A DNA stretch of 64,000 bases from Tyto alba (Eukaryota > Chordata > Aves > Strigiformes > Tytonidae), in the NCBI RefSeq assembly GCF_018691265.1, contig NW_024881313.1:6043501-6107500 (forward strand), in the 5' to 3' direction. Position 1 is the first letter of the stretch; the number at the start of each line of letters is the position of its first letter. Positions 10,687 to 23,900 of the stretch are shown in pieces. Made by a program: the position numbers and the translations under genes. Below the pieces are notes generated by a model. That model saw only the letters and a program-made list of their open reading frames with translations. It had not been told where the DNA came from and searched no databases.

Positions 10687-13036
10687 TGGTTAAGTAAATT
10701 TATGGGAAAAAAACGCGATGAAACTGAGTGATATTTACAGTATGAAGTACTATGGCGTGGAAACTGAAGGATCTTCCTGTTCCGTTCATTAGGGAAGAGT
10801 GAGCTCAGCGCCCAACTTTTGGCATCACAGAGGAATTTCTAACTCACAATGAAAAGGCATCGTATCTGTCCAGACAGCACATCTTATTTACAGTGTGGGT
10901 AGGTCTCCTGTTACACAGTACACAAACACAGTTACAGCGCCAACAGCCAATCCTTAAAACAGCCAAGCCGAGCCCTGGCTCTGCCACCACTGCTGCTACA
11001 TGCAGCCCTCCATCCAGTTCTCAAAGCAGCCTCTGAGCAACAGGATCATGGAACGTGTCTCCTGGGACAGGAAAATGAAAGCCTCACGCTGGTGCCACAT
11101 TTAAAAGCTCCGCCCAACTTAAACAAAACCAGAGAAAACACATCCTGAAAAGTATAACCATAAAACAAAGTAGTGGTACAAATTTCTCGTGGAGAATTTG
11201 AGCTTCCCTCTGCAAGTCTGAAATCGCAGGATTAAAAGCCACAGAGATTTACCTGTGCTGCACACGGGTTCAGCTAACATTTTCCACATACACTGGGATC
11301 TCGAGCCCCCCCTGCCCCTTTACCCCCACAACAACCAACTTCACAGGCTCTGTCAAAATCACCTGCAGTACAACGGGTGTTTTAAGGTGTTTTTTTTTTT
11401 TTTTCAGACTTACACTTTTCCTCTACTGCATCAGCTCCATTTTTCTTTTACTTGTGCACTTGAAAGTCTTTAAGAGCCCCAGGCAGCAATACCGGTTTAC
11501 AGTGTCCAAGCTACTTTTCCTTCAGAAATGGTTCTGAAGAAGTTGCCTTTTGATAGCGTTCCATGTCACACTTTGCTGTTGAGAAAGAATTCGGAAGCCC
11601 GGTGCCTGTCGCCAGATGGAAGAGAAATTAAACTAACAGGTGACTTCAGTTTAGACACCTAGCCTGGCGAGTGATGGTGAATGCCACTGTATACAGCAGC
11701 TGACGTTACAGCACGTGGGCACAAGAAGAGCTAAAGCTGTATTTTCATTTTGTTCTCGTTAAGCAGAAATTTACATCAGCCTCAGTTCTGATCCATGAAC
11801 TCGAACCTAACACGAATTGTACCAGTGACCCTAAGGGGAGAACTGTCACTAAACAAAAGGAAATATGCTGTGAAACAAAAAAGGTATAAACAACATTGCT
11901 TTTTAGCAGTCTGCTTCCAATTCACAAGCTAGCTAATGAAAAACGCAATTAAAAACAATGTAACAAAAAGCACAGAAATTCCATTACATCACACTCAGAA
12001 AAATACAGCAGTTGATCACACACAAATATTCAAAAAGATAATATAGAACCCAGCTAAGTATCACAGGAAATTAAGCCACAGATCACTATACAAATATTGA
12101 AGTGTCCTAAGAAAAGAAAATGCCTGTTTTGTTTTTGTTTTTTTTTTTTTTAAAAAGCAATGTGTTTTCACAAGTATGAATAAATAGTCCTAAACATTAA
12201 GCATCACTCTACAAGGCTCCATGTTATCAGGTTCTCTCTCAGGCTGCTTCCCCATTATCCAGATTGCGCTGAATTCCTTGTGTACCAGCTTCCTAACATC
12301 AGCACTTCGACCAGAAGGTTGGCTCCCAAGAGCAGCCTAGTAAGCAGCCTGCAAGGTATTGCTTTATGTTATTTTAAGAGATATGTTTAAGGGAACCTAT
12401 ACAACAGTTGTCTAAATCAAGAGACATCAAGAATCTGTGAAACACCAAGAATGCACCGACATTAAGCTGAAAAAAGCTGGAGCTATGGAGCTGTGTGTTG
12501 CTTGCTGCTTTTAATATTTAAAATTCTGCTCCCATGAAATTACTGGTTTTTTTTTAAGGAAGAAAAAAAACCCGAAGAAATTAAGTGTTCTTGCCTAGTA
12601 AGAGCTATAGACTTTTGACCGGTTAAACACTGACGTTAACAAGTTTTACAAAAATTGTTTCAAGTATCCTTTTTTTTAATCACAGTGAAAATGTAAGACC
12701 AAGACGCAAATGTTGAAGTGAATGACTGAAAGTTTCTTAGATGAAAAAGGCAAAAGTACTAAATCAAAACATACAAAAATGCTTAAACGCATTTCCTTCA
12801 TGTGATATGAATAGAAAGGTTATCTGTAAAAATTTAGAAAAATTAAAATAAATTACATATTTAAGTACACTTTCCCTTCAACATTTTTATAAAAATTCAG
12901 AATAGTGTACTACTTGAATATACACAGAGTAAAAATGCACAGGTGCCGTAGGCTATCGTTGGTATCTACACAACCTCACGTTAGCGTATTTGCTGCAGGT
13001 GATTTTATTTGTTACTTAAGCTCCTCTTGAGAAATC

Positions 13037-13213
13037 TCAGTAGACCCAGCTAATTGGGACCCACTGTGGTTCCAGCCTCAGTCTCTCGATAGCCGCCTGT
13101 AGCTTCTCGAAGGCTTTGTCCAGGTTGTCATTTACAATGGTCAGATCAAAATAGTGGTTGTACGCTCTCTGGATCCGTGCACTTTCGTCCACTGTTTTTT
13201 TCAAATCAGTGTC
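13037..13213 (-). CDS. PALS2: PALS2 terminal coding exon (residues 483-540, stop)
   Basis: Starts [20 protein letters not shown] and ends [12 protein letters not shown], then TGA at 13037-13039. The WVPxSWVY ending is characteristic of the p55 MAGUKs. The acceptor is ctcttcaacag. The exon continues into the long 3' UTR. Confidence 0.97.
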   Translation of the reverse strand, partial: DTDLKKTVDESARIQRAYNHYFDLTIVNDNLDKAFEKLQAAIERLRLEPQWVPISWVY

Positions 13214-16200
13214 CTGTTGAAGAGATTTTAAAGATTACCAAGAACATAACACTTGGCGAATCCTTATAAAGACAGAAGAATCATCCCTTCGTTGCATATA
13301 CTGCAACTGACTGCTTAAAGCTGTACACTGAATATATTTAAGAAATAATAACAGTTTTCTTTTATAGGAAATCCACACAGAACTTAAGCCAGAATGCACT
13401 GAAGGGGCCGAAAACCCCATGAGCTGTGCCAGTAATGTTAAATATGGCAACCAACGTCCGCGAGCCTTGCAATTTTTAAGGAGGTCGGTCGAAGTACAGG
13501 AACTTGGGCTTGTACGCACAGCGGGCAGTTAATCATTTTGTATGTGCAAGGGACAATCCAATCAGAATAAGTGTATTTGTGCTCTTTTTTATTTCCACAG
13601 AAAGCACTAAAAAATCCAATCATTTCCATCAGTATGGAGTGAAAGACAATGAAAGATACACTGCTAGTACAATAAAGCTCTAGAATACCTTACTGCTTTT
13701 AGAGGCGGCATTTCAGCCTTGCTCACCTGACATCAGTTCCTCATTTGTAAACCACCGCTGCATTATTTCAGTTCTGATATGAGCTGCAAAATATGCAGGA
13801 AATGTATATTCCTACATTATGAAGCTTTCACTGAGTGCTGCCACTGAGCATTTTTTTATGTTTCATTAGTCCTACATTCTTAGCAAACACCTCTCCACTT
13901 TTGCACAAAAGCCATTTTTTCACAGGCAGTTACGAGATTTGTCCCCTTGACAATATTTAATATTTTCAAGTCCTCATACAGTTGTCAATACAAAAGCCAA
14001 AATGAAAAAGTAAGTTTGTGAATAGGCTTTCCTTCACAGTAAATGAAGGAAACGAGCAAATATATAACCACAAGAGCCAGAATTTTTGCAATGGAATGGC
14101 TTAGGATGCTAGAAATAATGCAGACAGACCCATTAGCAAGCAGAACGTAATACTTCAAATGGCATTTGTTTTCCATTTGTTTAGGAAGTACCAGAATATG
14201 AAAAGGGAAATCATAGTCTTTATATACATGTATACAGGTATGATTTACTATCTGTAAAGACATATATATTTTAAATGTAACTATCTTTATTATTCATAAG
14301 GACAAGTAAAACAAAGGCAAGGATGTCCCTCAGGGAATCAAATATTAGGAAGTGCAGGAAATTATTTTTTTATTTGTCTAGACAGTTTCAACCTTGCCTT
14401 CTTGTATGCACACCACAAAATTCAGGGTTCATTTGGGGCAGGGAGGAGGAAAGGCAGAGCACCCACAGAGATGCCGGAATCTGTGTTAACCAGAACCAAT
14501 GACTAGGACTGGACAGTCTCCCATGTGGTTAAGGGAATGGGATCTCACAGAGGTTTGAAGAGGAAAGAAAAAAAAAAAAAAAAAAAAAAAAGGCAAAAAA
14601 TCCCACATTCCTTTAGTAGAGAGTAACCCACCCCCCATTTTATTGCTTTGAACGTCCCATCAGCTTTAGACATGCCATTGCTGCTATAGTGCGGATCGCG
14701 GCAGCACTGCTGTTGTGAGCTGTCAGCAAACCCTGGCGTTTCTCAGATGGGGATTTTGCACTGCTGAACACAGAGGACAGTTTTCTGAGCTGCTCAGTCT
14801 GGCTCTCCCTGCTTTGGTCCTGCAGCTGGGAAAGTGCATCCCCTTCCAGAACAGTTATAATTCGCTGCAGTGAAGGAATCGCATCTCATTTCCCTCTGCT
14901 ACACACTGTGTCTCAGAAAAGCAGGGAAGATCTAATGAATAAAACGCGCCACTTTGATTTACACGACAGACCCAAGGAACTTAAGGGGAAGAGAAGCTGT
15001 TCAACACTTATTCTGGCAGCTCCCAGCCATCCTCCGTGCAGCACGTGCTGCTGCAGCAGTGGAAATAAGGCCTAGTTACAGTCTGTTGGTTGGACCTTTT
15101 TCGGGGTTTGTTGTTTTGTTTTGTTTTTAAAAAAACACAGGCTACAATATCTTTCTTAAGGATTTCAGATTCCATTTTTAAATCACACTTGTAAGACAAA
15201 CCTGAACAAAACTTTTTAGAGGGAGAGATGGGGAAAGCGAAGGAAAGACATTTACATAAAAGAACAATTCCCACCATCAAATATCTACCGTTTGCTGCAA
15301 ATAATCAAAAGTGACACTTCCCAAAGAACACATTACAAGTAATTTTTGTAATCAACACTTCTCTGTAAGAGGTCTGTTTTTAAGAAAGAAGCAATCTGCC
15401 TTATACATAGTATTTGATTAACTTCTACTAAGTAATCAGCAAAGTCTTGCCTAACTTGTCTTAGAGACATTAATTTCAAACCAAATTCCATCTAAAATGA
15501 AAGGTTTAAAAAAAAAAAAAAATCTAAGAACATGCTGTTCAAAGCAAACTAAATACGAAATAATATGCTTACGGTGAGAAGTTTGGTTGTAATTCCAGCA
15601 TCTACCACAGCCTTGTGCATAGCACGCAAAGTCTCCAACTCTGGAGCAGCAATAAACACTACATAGGGCATAAATTCTGAAGTCCTCAGTATTTTCAGGG
15701 CCTGGAAGCAAAGAAAAAGGAAAAAATCCCTAAGTTTGAGAATGCCTTACCACATGTCTATATTACTTAAGGGACACTGCAAAACTAGTCTGTTACAATG
15801 GGCAGAAACACGTAAGAGAAGATTCTTATTTCTATTTTAGAAACTCCTACACTGCCTTTTGAAATGGTCAACATCATTCTTTCCTTGGCTAAAAAGATTA
15901 TTGATTGCTCCGCGAGACTCCTCTTCCGTGCAGAATCTAAGCTGGGTTTTTTCCATCTTTCTAGCTCATTCCAATTAAGTGCCACAAATGCAAGAATCCA
16001 GTTGATACTGTAACCTTTAAACCCGGTAAGAAGCCTTCAAATTTAAGGGCATACCTCTTCAGCATTACACTCCTCCACTTGTAGTGTAACATTATAAATG
16101 ATATACCTGTGGATTCACATCCAAGATGCAGGTCCTTCCCGTCTGAACAACTTCAAGGATGGAATCAATTTTGGTGCCATAAAGATTTCCTTCGTATTCT

Positions 16201-19200
16201 CCATGCTCTAAATATCTGCCAGCTTTAATATCCGTCTCCATTTCAGCTCGTGACACAAACCTGTATGCTTGCCCATCCTTCTCATCATCCCTTGGCTTTC
16301 GAGAAGTAACTAAGCAAAAAATTTAAAAAGTAAATGGAACCTTTTTATATTTGGAATACAAATATGAGACTGGACTGCCTACTAAGCTAGGGAGAATATT
16401 ATATGTATTAATATACAATTGTTCCATATACAGATTAATTACTCCAGCATAAGTTTCAAAACCGAGCACAGCCCCTCCTGTTCCCTTTATTTCTATTTCC
16501 TCTACGTCACTTACCCACCCATTTGCTCCTTTCTCTGTATTACTCCTTCACACCGTATACCATACTCATTCATGTAATCTTTTCAATTATTCACTTAATA
16601 AGATAATTATTTAAGTGACTTGGAAATCAAATGTAAGTTTAACTCTCAAATGCCAAACAGACTTCTGAAAATAACTGAGCACACATCAAAATCTGCCCTG
16701 CTCCGCAAACCTTAGCACATACGCTGCTCGCTGCATTTGCCCGGTTAATTCAGGGTGGAACTACCTGAGCTAGCTATAGAGTTAGATGAAATATCAGAAG
16801 CAGCCCAGCCACTGCAGCAGGATCCAGTGAAGGCCAGCTAGTGCTGCTTCCCAAGACAACTTACCCTTTAAAGCAAGGTAAATTCACTGCAGAGAGATTA
16901 AAGCCAATATTTAAATAAAACATTAGCAGCTATCTCGGGTATTGGCTACACTGTGCAGTACAGACATTACTTAAGAAAGTGAAAATAAAATAAAATAAAA
17001 TAAAATAAAATAAAATAAAATAAAATAAAATAAAATAAAATAAAATAAAATAAAATAAAATAAAATAAAATAAAATAAAATAAAATAAAATAAAATAAAA
17101 TAAAACAAAATAAAATAAAATAAAACAAAATGAAATTATCAGATTATTACCAACTTTGCTTTCCTATCACCATATTACCTGGCCACTACTTGCATTTAAT
17201 TAGATTTTAACTCTAGAATATATTAAACATAACCGTGAATGGATCCCTTTGGTAATACTTGTATCACCACTTAGTGCCACTTGGTGTTACAAGTGGAAAG
17301 CTATATCCCCCTTCCAGTAATTCCTATCAATTTCATTATTACAGAAAACTCAACTCCCAGGAGAAATGATTTTCTGAAGCTGTTAGCAATAAACATTATT
17401 ACTAGAACATCTAGTTTTACCCAAGATTCTACAGAAAGATTAAAACTATAATGGTTAACACAATAGCCCCCCCCCCCCCATCCTGTCAGTTTGAAACAAA
17501 TTTTGGAGAATCAGTTTTAAGTCACCTTCTGGCTGTAAACTGTTAACAGCTATCCACACAGAAGAAAAAACACAGCTCCTTTTGCTGGATTAGAACTCAA
17601 CAGCCAGGACCTGCTTCTCCCCCTAGCAAAATGGACCTGTTTCAGCCATTTTCCAAAAATAAAATAAAAAAATAAAAAACAAAACCACCCCACACTTCTT
17701 CATTTGTGAATAACCTGGAGAATTCTCCTCTAATCAAAGAAAGTGAGGCCAACTAAGATTACCCATTATCCTACTTAAAATCTAAATAGGAAGTAGAGAG
17801 GAGATTCTATATACAATAAACTATGTACCGTATGCGCGTGATTAGATTGTCAGTTTGCTAGGTTTGAAAAGTTAATTTTTATGCCTTTGAAGGGTGTTCA
17901 AGAATTCCATATAAAAGCATTTTAACACTGTGTTGCATTACTTATATATATTTAAGCACCGACAGTATTTCAGAGAAACCAGTAATTTTTAGGGCTTTTT
18001 TTAAAAGGGAATAAAGAATTTTAGAAATAATAAAAAGTTTCTTATTATTTTGCCAATATAAAACAATGAGATTCCCAGGGGAAGGTTTCTTTAAAAGAGT
18101 AACACTGAGAAGTCAACCCTGTTACCAGTCACACATGCCCATTCTTTGTGCCCTGGCCACTTTTGGTGTCAGAGATTCAGCAAATGAGAGAAACTGGTTC
18201 TCTCATGTTGCACAATTTATCTTTCAGACCTGTCCCTCCTTCCCTATTACCAGATATACTTCTTGCCCACTGAAAACAGAAGGGAATGGACTGTTATTTA
18301 AATTCTGAAAAGCGGGTGGCAGGAGGAGAATAATAATGTGGGTAGGGTGGACTTCCCTGGTCAGCAGTCACACCCGAGGGGGCAGTTAAAAAAAATCAAA
18401 GACCTTGTGAATCGGCAAAGGAGCTAGCTGGAAGGACGGCAAGAAAACAGTACTTCAGTGAGGGAGGAACTTTTTTTTCTGAAGCTGACAGGGAAGAAAA
18501 AAGAAGATCACGGGCTTGAGGCTAGATGTATTAAAACAGATTGTCATAAAACCCTTGGAGATCAAACACACTCCAGTTTTACTGGAAGTCTGTTGCTTTT
18601 CCCTACATCTCTAATACCAAAGTAACAATTTCTAATGCCCGGGGTGCTTCTACCAACAGAAAACTAAACATCAGACCTGAGAAACACGGCTGGCTGTTCA
18701 TTACAGAAGCCTACTAGGAACATCTAGAATCCCCTTGGTAACTGATGGTGACTGACACTGAAGAAACCTAGCAGGCTGAAATACTACTCATACAAAAATT
18801 GTTTTCTTGCGGCGTCCGTAACGTTTAACCGCCAGTTACAAATATTTTCACTGATATCATATGTTAGTTCAGTTGTCTGAGACGGAGAAGAACCTTTTAT
18901 TTTCCCAATCTATACAACTCTTGTGCTCTGACAGAATTACTCCTACCCTGAATCACTGCGATAAACATCAGGTAGTTTCCAGAGAATCAGAGACTCCAAG
19001 TATGATATTACAATAGGAATGCTGACAACTTACATGGCACTGTAGTTCCAAACCTAGTAGGATTCAGTACTATAAACCTATTCTTCAAACTTCTTCGCCC
19101 TACTCCTTGGGCCCCAATTAAGACCAGTGTTTTCCTCTGAAAAGGAGGCATTTTGGCTACCTCCTCATAGATCTGGATTTCATGACGATCAAATTCTACA

Positions 19201-20923
19201 TTGAGAAATGTACAAAAAGTAGTTAACACACAGTCAGTGCTGTAAGAAAAAAAAAACAAATTAAGCAGTCCTGCTATGTATCAACAGACCACATGTGAAT
19301 ATAAATAGTACTCAAAGGGCATTAAGTCTGATATAAGCTTTCTTGCTTTAAATTGGTATGGGAATAAAATAGCTACCCCTTCACGGACAGCATAAAGTCA
19401 GATTATCACCTTTACTTCCAAGGAGAAAATCTGAGATTGATCAACAATTAGCGAGCTTTCACAGAACCACGACGTGGTTGAGGTTGGAAGCTACCTCTGG
19501 GGACCATCTGCTCCGACCCCAGTGCCCAAGCAGGGCCGCCTGGAGATGGTTGCTCAGGACCACAGCCAGATGGCTGGTGAATATCTCCAAGGAGGGAGAC
19601 TCCACTACTTCTCTGTGCAAACTGTGCCAGTGCTCAGTCACCCTCACAGTGGAAAAAGCATTTTCTGATGTTCGGAGGGAACCTCCTGTGTTGCTGGCTT
19701 GTTGCCTCTGGTTCTGTCACTGGGGTCCTCCGAAGAGAGCCTGGCTCTGTCCTCTTTGCACCCTCCCTTCAGGTATTTATACACACTGATGACATCCCCC
19801 TGGAGCCTTCTCTTCTCTGGACTGAACAGACCCAGCTCTCTCAGCCTCTCCTCACAGGAGAGAAGGCTCCAGTCCCTTCAGCATCTTCATAAGTCCGTGT
19901 CTCTTGCACTGAGGAGAGCCCAGTACACTTCAGGGATCACATCCCTCCACCTGCTGGCAACAAAGCTTTCACTTTTTTTTTTCTCTTTTAACACACAGTT
20001 CCTCTCTGACTTCCACCTACCAAAAGATGTACTCAGCACCACCATTCCTCCACTGGTCACTATTGATTTTAAACCATAAAATATTTTATAATCAAATTTG
20101 ATAGACATATTTTACTGAAAATCTTTCAGCTTTGGATACCCTAGATTCCGCAAGTTTAGAAATCTAGAGAAATTTGACTCGTGTAATATTAAGAGATACC
20201 TGCATTTCTTGTAGTGAGATACATCATCTTTTTCTTTTTTTTGCTGCTTATTGTTCCGCAGAAAGGCCCTAAAAATAAAAATTGAGACAAACTCATCATT
20301 TTTGTTAAAGGTGTGTTTCCAAAGCTAATTTTCAAGAACATATGCAAGTTTACATTACATTTACATTTACAAGGACTATTTTAGAATTTTATATATTCTA
20401 GGGCAGGAGATCACATCTATTTCATACACATTAAATGGTACAGTAAGAACCAAACACAGAAAAAAAAAATAATTTTCCTAGAAAACTTTGTAAAAAGCAG
20501 CAGAAAAAAACATCAAACTGGTTTAATTTTTTAACTGCAATGCATACTATAAAACCATAATTTTTTAAAAAAGAGATAATTCTCATGCGTCTCCCACCTC
20601 ATTTAGCTTTTCATCAGCAGGCGGCAAAACTGATTCATGTAGCTATGAAGGCTAGGCATACTGTAGCCTTTGTCCTTCAGTCAAAGACAAAATACAGTAA
20701 TTACCATTTCGCAATATTCTGTGTATTCTCACACAGCAGTTTTCTAGTATCTATGAAGGCAGGAAAAGCAAAACAAATCAGAGCAAAATCTATTCCTGAA
20801 ATTCATTAGGTCTCACCTGAGTTGTCCCAGTCCCTCCTAACAAAGGCCTTTCTCTTTTCTTCCAGGAACTGGCTAGGAATAAGCCCTGCACTTCCTCCTT
20901 CTTTGACATGACTAGCCTGGGGG

Positions 20924-20955
<32 letters not shown>

Positions 20956-23900
20956 CATAAATCATAGATAAATTGTGAGAAGCATTTTTCTCATCCACAT
21001 GGTGTTTACTGACTTTCACACCGCCAGAGTTTCCCAGTGGCGAGCATTGATACATTTACCACCGGGACTTGGAAATTCAAACTCAGATGTGGGTATTAAA
21101 ATTTTGTGTTACAATAAAAGTGTCTTGCCATTGAGTATTAAAATACAGGAAACTTAAATAAAATAGATTTAAGTTTTGTTACTGGTTCCCACTAAGTTAG
21201 TAAGCTCCTATAGCCATAAACCTTTGGCATCAAAATCCTAAATGGAATTCAGTGGCTCCAGACACTGGACTCTCAAGTGACAAAACTCAACACTTCCTAG
21301 TACACAGTACACGTATTTTGTATTCTTTAGCTGCTCCAAACAGGTTCCAGTGCAGCTTATTAACTGTTGTTTCACAAACAGTGAATGCCTTCAAGCTTTT
21401 TGCACTAAGTAACTACAGATTTAAAATCTTAGAAATGTAAGTATTCCTAGTAATGAAAGTTTGGCTAAGATTCTCTGTAAAATAATTTCATGGCAAGCTC
21501 AATTCTCAGCAAGCTTAACACACACAAACACACAGTTACAAGATGCTACACTTCTCCATAACTCTTTGGCCTGTCTCTTGTTAACAGGAACTGTTTGCTT
21601 TTCAATTTGTAAGCTTTTACCTAAGACTAACTGATTTTTTACAGTTAGCAAGTTTTCAGTAACAGTCTAGCACTTCTGGACAGGACAAGGAAAAACTAAC
21701 TTCCTTCCCCAGTGGCATGATCAGCATAGGAATACTTGCAACACGCTACACAGGTTTAAGGCATTTAATTTTTGCCACTGATTGAGTGTTACAGTTTCAT
21801 TTCTCCTGGACTCCTACAAGTTACAACTGGAGAATCCAAAAAGCAATACAGAAGACAGCATGTAAGCTAAATGTCAAACTACTCTGGAGTTTTGGAGTGT
21901 CTAACTTCTGAAACTAATTAACTTGGCAGTAGTAAATTTTCCCCTCACACTTTTTATTCTCTTTCCTTCTGTTATTAATGTCACTGACAAGGAACAGAAT
22001 TCAGCAACAGTTGCTGATGTATATTAAAATATTTTTTGTTGCTTTTAAAGAAGTCATATATATATATTGCTCTCAGGTAACGCTTGGCTGACTGTTGCTT
22101 GTTATCTAGCAAAGGGTGAGCAATTAAGGGGTAGAAAAGGAAATTACTAGTGCTGAACGCTTTGCCTAGATTGCCACTGCCACTTGCCATTTTGAGTACC
22201 TCAGCTGATAAAAGTGTCTTAAAGGTTCACTCATCCCACTTGCAAATGCACTGATGGTGTTTAGTTGTGTGTATAGTGTCGTATTAAAAATAAAACCAGC
22301 GTAAGCACCGGACTACAGTTCTACTGAAGGACTGAATGTAGAAATACGACCTTAAAACAGGATGAACTGTTAATATTTGAAATAGTGCCCAACACTTTGA
22401 TTATAATCATGCATGTTACAGCTCACAGACATTCACCACCACCATAGAAATAAAAGATACAGCTTCTCCAAATAGCTATTCTCACCCCTCTTCAAATCCA
22501 CAGGGTTAATTTCCCCCTCTCTCCTCAACTCTGAGCTCTCAGGAAGGGGTCCACTTCTTCAACAGCTGCTGTCAGGGAAGGCTTACCACAATTAACACAG
22601 TCAACCTAAGACCTTCTGCTAGAAATTGTCCACTTAAACTGATTTTGGAATGTCTAGGCTTATGATACAGAACAAAAAGACAAATACATAGCAGTAATAG
22701 CAAAATGAGTGTTATATATACAATTTATACCATTCAATTTTCTCCAGTATTTCAACTGTCACTATCTTGATATTAGCTTGAAATTAGATTGCAAATATTT
22801 TTTCTTGTATCTACTCTTAAATGGAAGTAGATGATAATTTAAAGAGTTTATTATTAAGACAACTAATGAAACCTTTCCATTTTTAATTTTATTTTCCAAA
22901 TCTTTTTACCAACCTGCCACCAATTTGGATCTTCCCGGTTTACAATCTGAAGAATTTCTCCTTTAGAAAATTTCAAACCTGCTTCTTTGCATGGGATGAG
23001 GTTGTCATTATATGGATTATAATCAAAATGACACTTCACAAAAACCTGAAATGTGTAAAAATTTACAAAGCTTAAACATTATAAAATACATTCTTACTAA
23101 TTTATTTGTCAAACTGAAGTAATGCCTTTACCTACAGCATAAAAAGTGGTTGCATTTGGCAAGTAAAATACCATCTATGGAAAAAACTGGCATATACCAG
23201 CACACAGAGAATAGAATGATCAGCAGTGCAAACCTTGGCTGAAGGAGCTTCATGATAAAAATAAAAAAGCAACCGTTCTGTCTGGACAGTATACTACAGA
23301 ACACCCATTTTTGTATTTCAGTACATACAACTCAGCATTCTGACTTTAAAATACTTAAAAATATATAAAATTCTCAGAATGTGAGCACTGTATTCAAGGT
23401 GTTTGGAATCTTAAGAATTCATTTTGCCATGAAGTCAATCTTTTAAAACAAACAAGATATGTGACTGCTGTAAGGCTCAAATTTGATACAGGGTCAGAAA
23501 CAGTAATTTGCATCAGCAGATTAGAAACTTTTTTCTACCAGGTTGGGGAGCAAAGGAAGCAGTGCACCTGCCTCAAATACAGCACATTCCCTCAGCATCC
23601 ACTCAATGTAAGCACAGTCTATTATAGTCACGGGCACTAAGACCCACTACCTGAAGAAGTGTCTTATAAAGGCACTGATTTAGAGCAACCATTTACTTCT
23701 GCAGTGGAGAAACAACAGCCCACAGCAACACAAAAGGATAAGGAGCAGCCACCATCTGAGTTCTTACTTAAGTCAGGGAGTTCAAGCTTACCTGTTGAAT
23801 TCATAAAACAGATTACTTGGACACTGATCATGTTATAAACACATCAAGTTCGCTGCAGTTTAGTGTTATTGTGGTTAGGTCATCAGAAGTCACCAGATGT

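Larger units (their letters stand above)
6345..13036 (-). other. PALS2: Probable PALS2 3' UTR (about 6.7 kb, extent inferred)
   Basis: From the PALS2 stop down to an AATAAA at 6369-6374, I found no intron-like break or unrelated gene. The segments 6360-6900, 9400-9900 and 11880-13000 have the AU-rich texture typical of vertebrate 3' UTRs. A GC-richer part at about 8370-8670 is less UTR-like. Several AATAAA motifs allow shorter forms. Contained simple repeats are (CAAAA)n near 6776-6806, (TG)n at 7818-7840, and A/C-rich stretches near 10166-10215. No CR1 was recognised. Confidence 0.5.

Noticed and set aside
19474..19892. Open frames at 19474-19892 and 33831-34264 with nearly identical predicted proteins
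   Set aside because: They are translations of CR1 3' ends read antisense, not genes; the similarity reflects the shared repeat.
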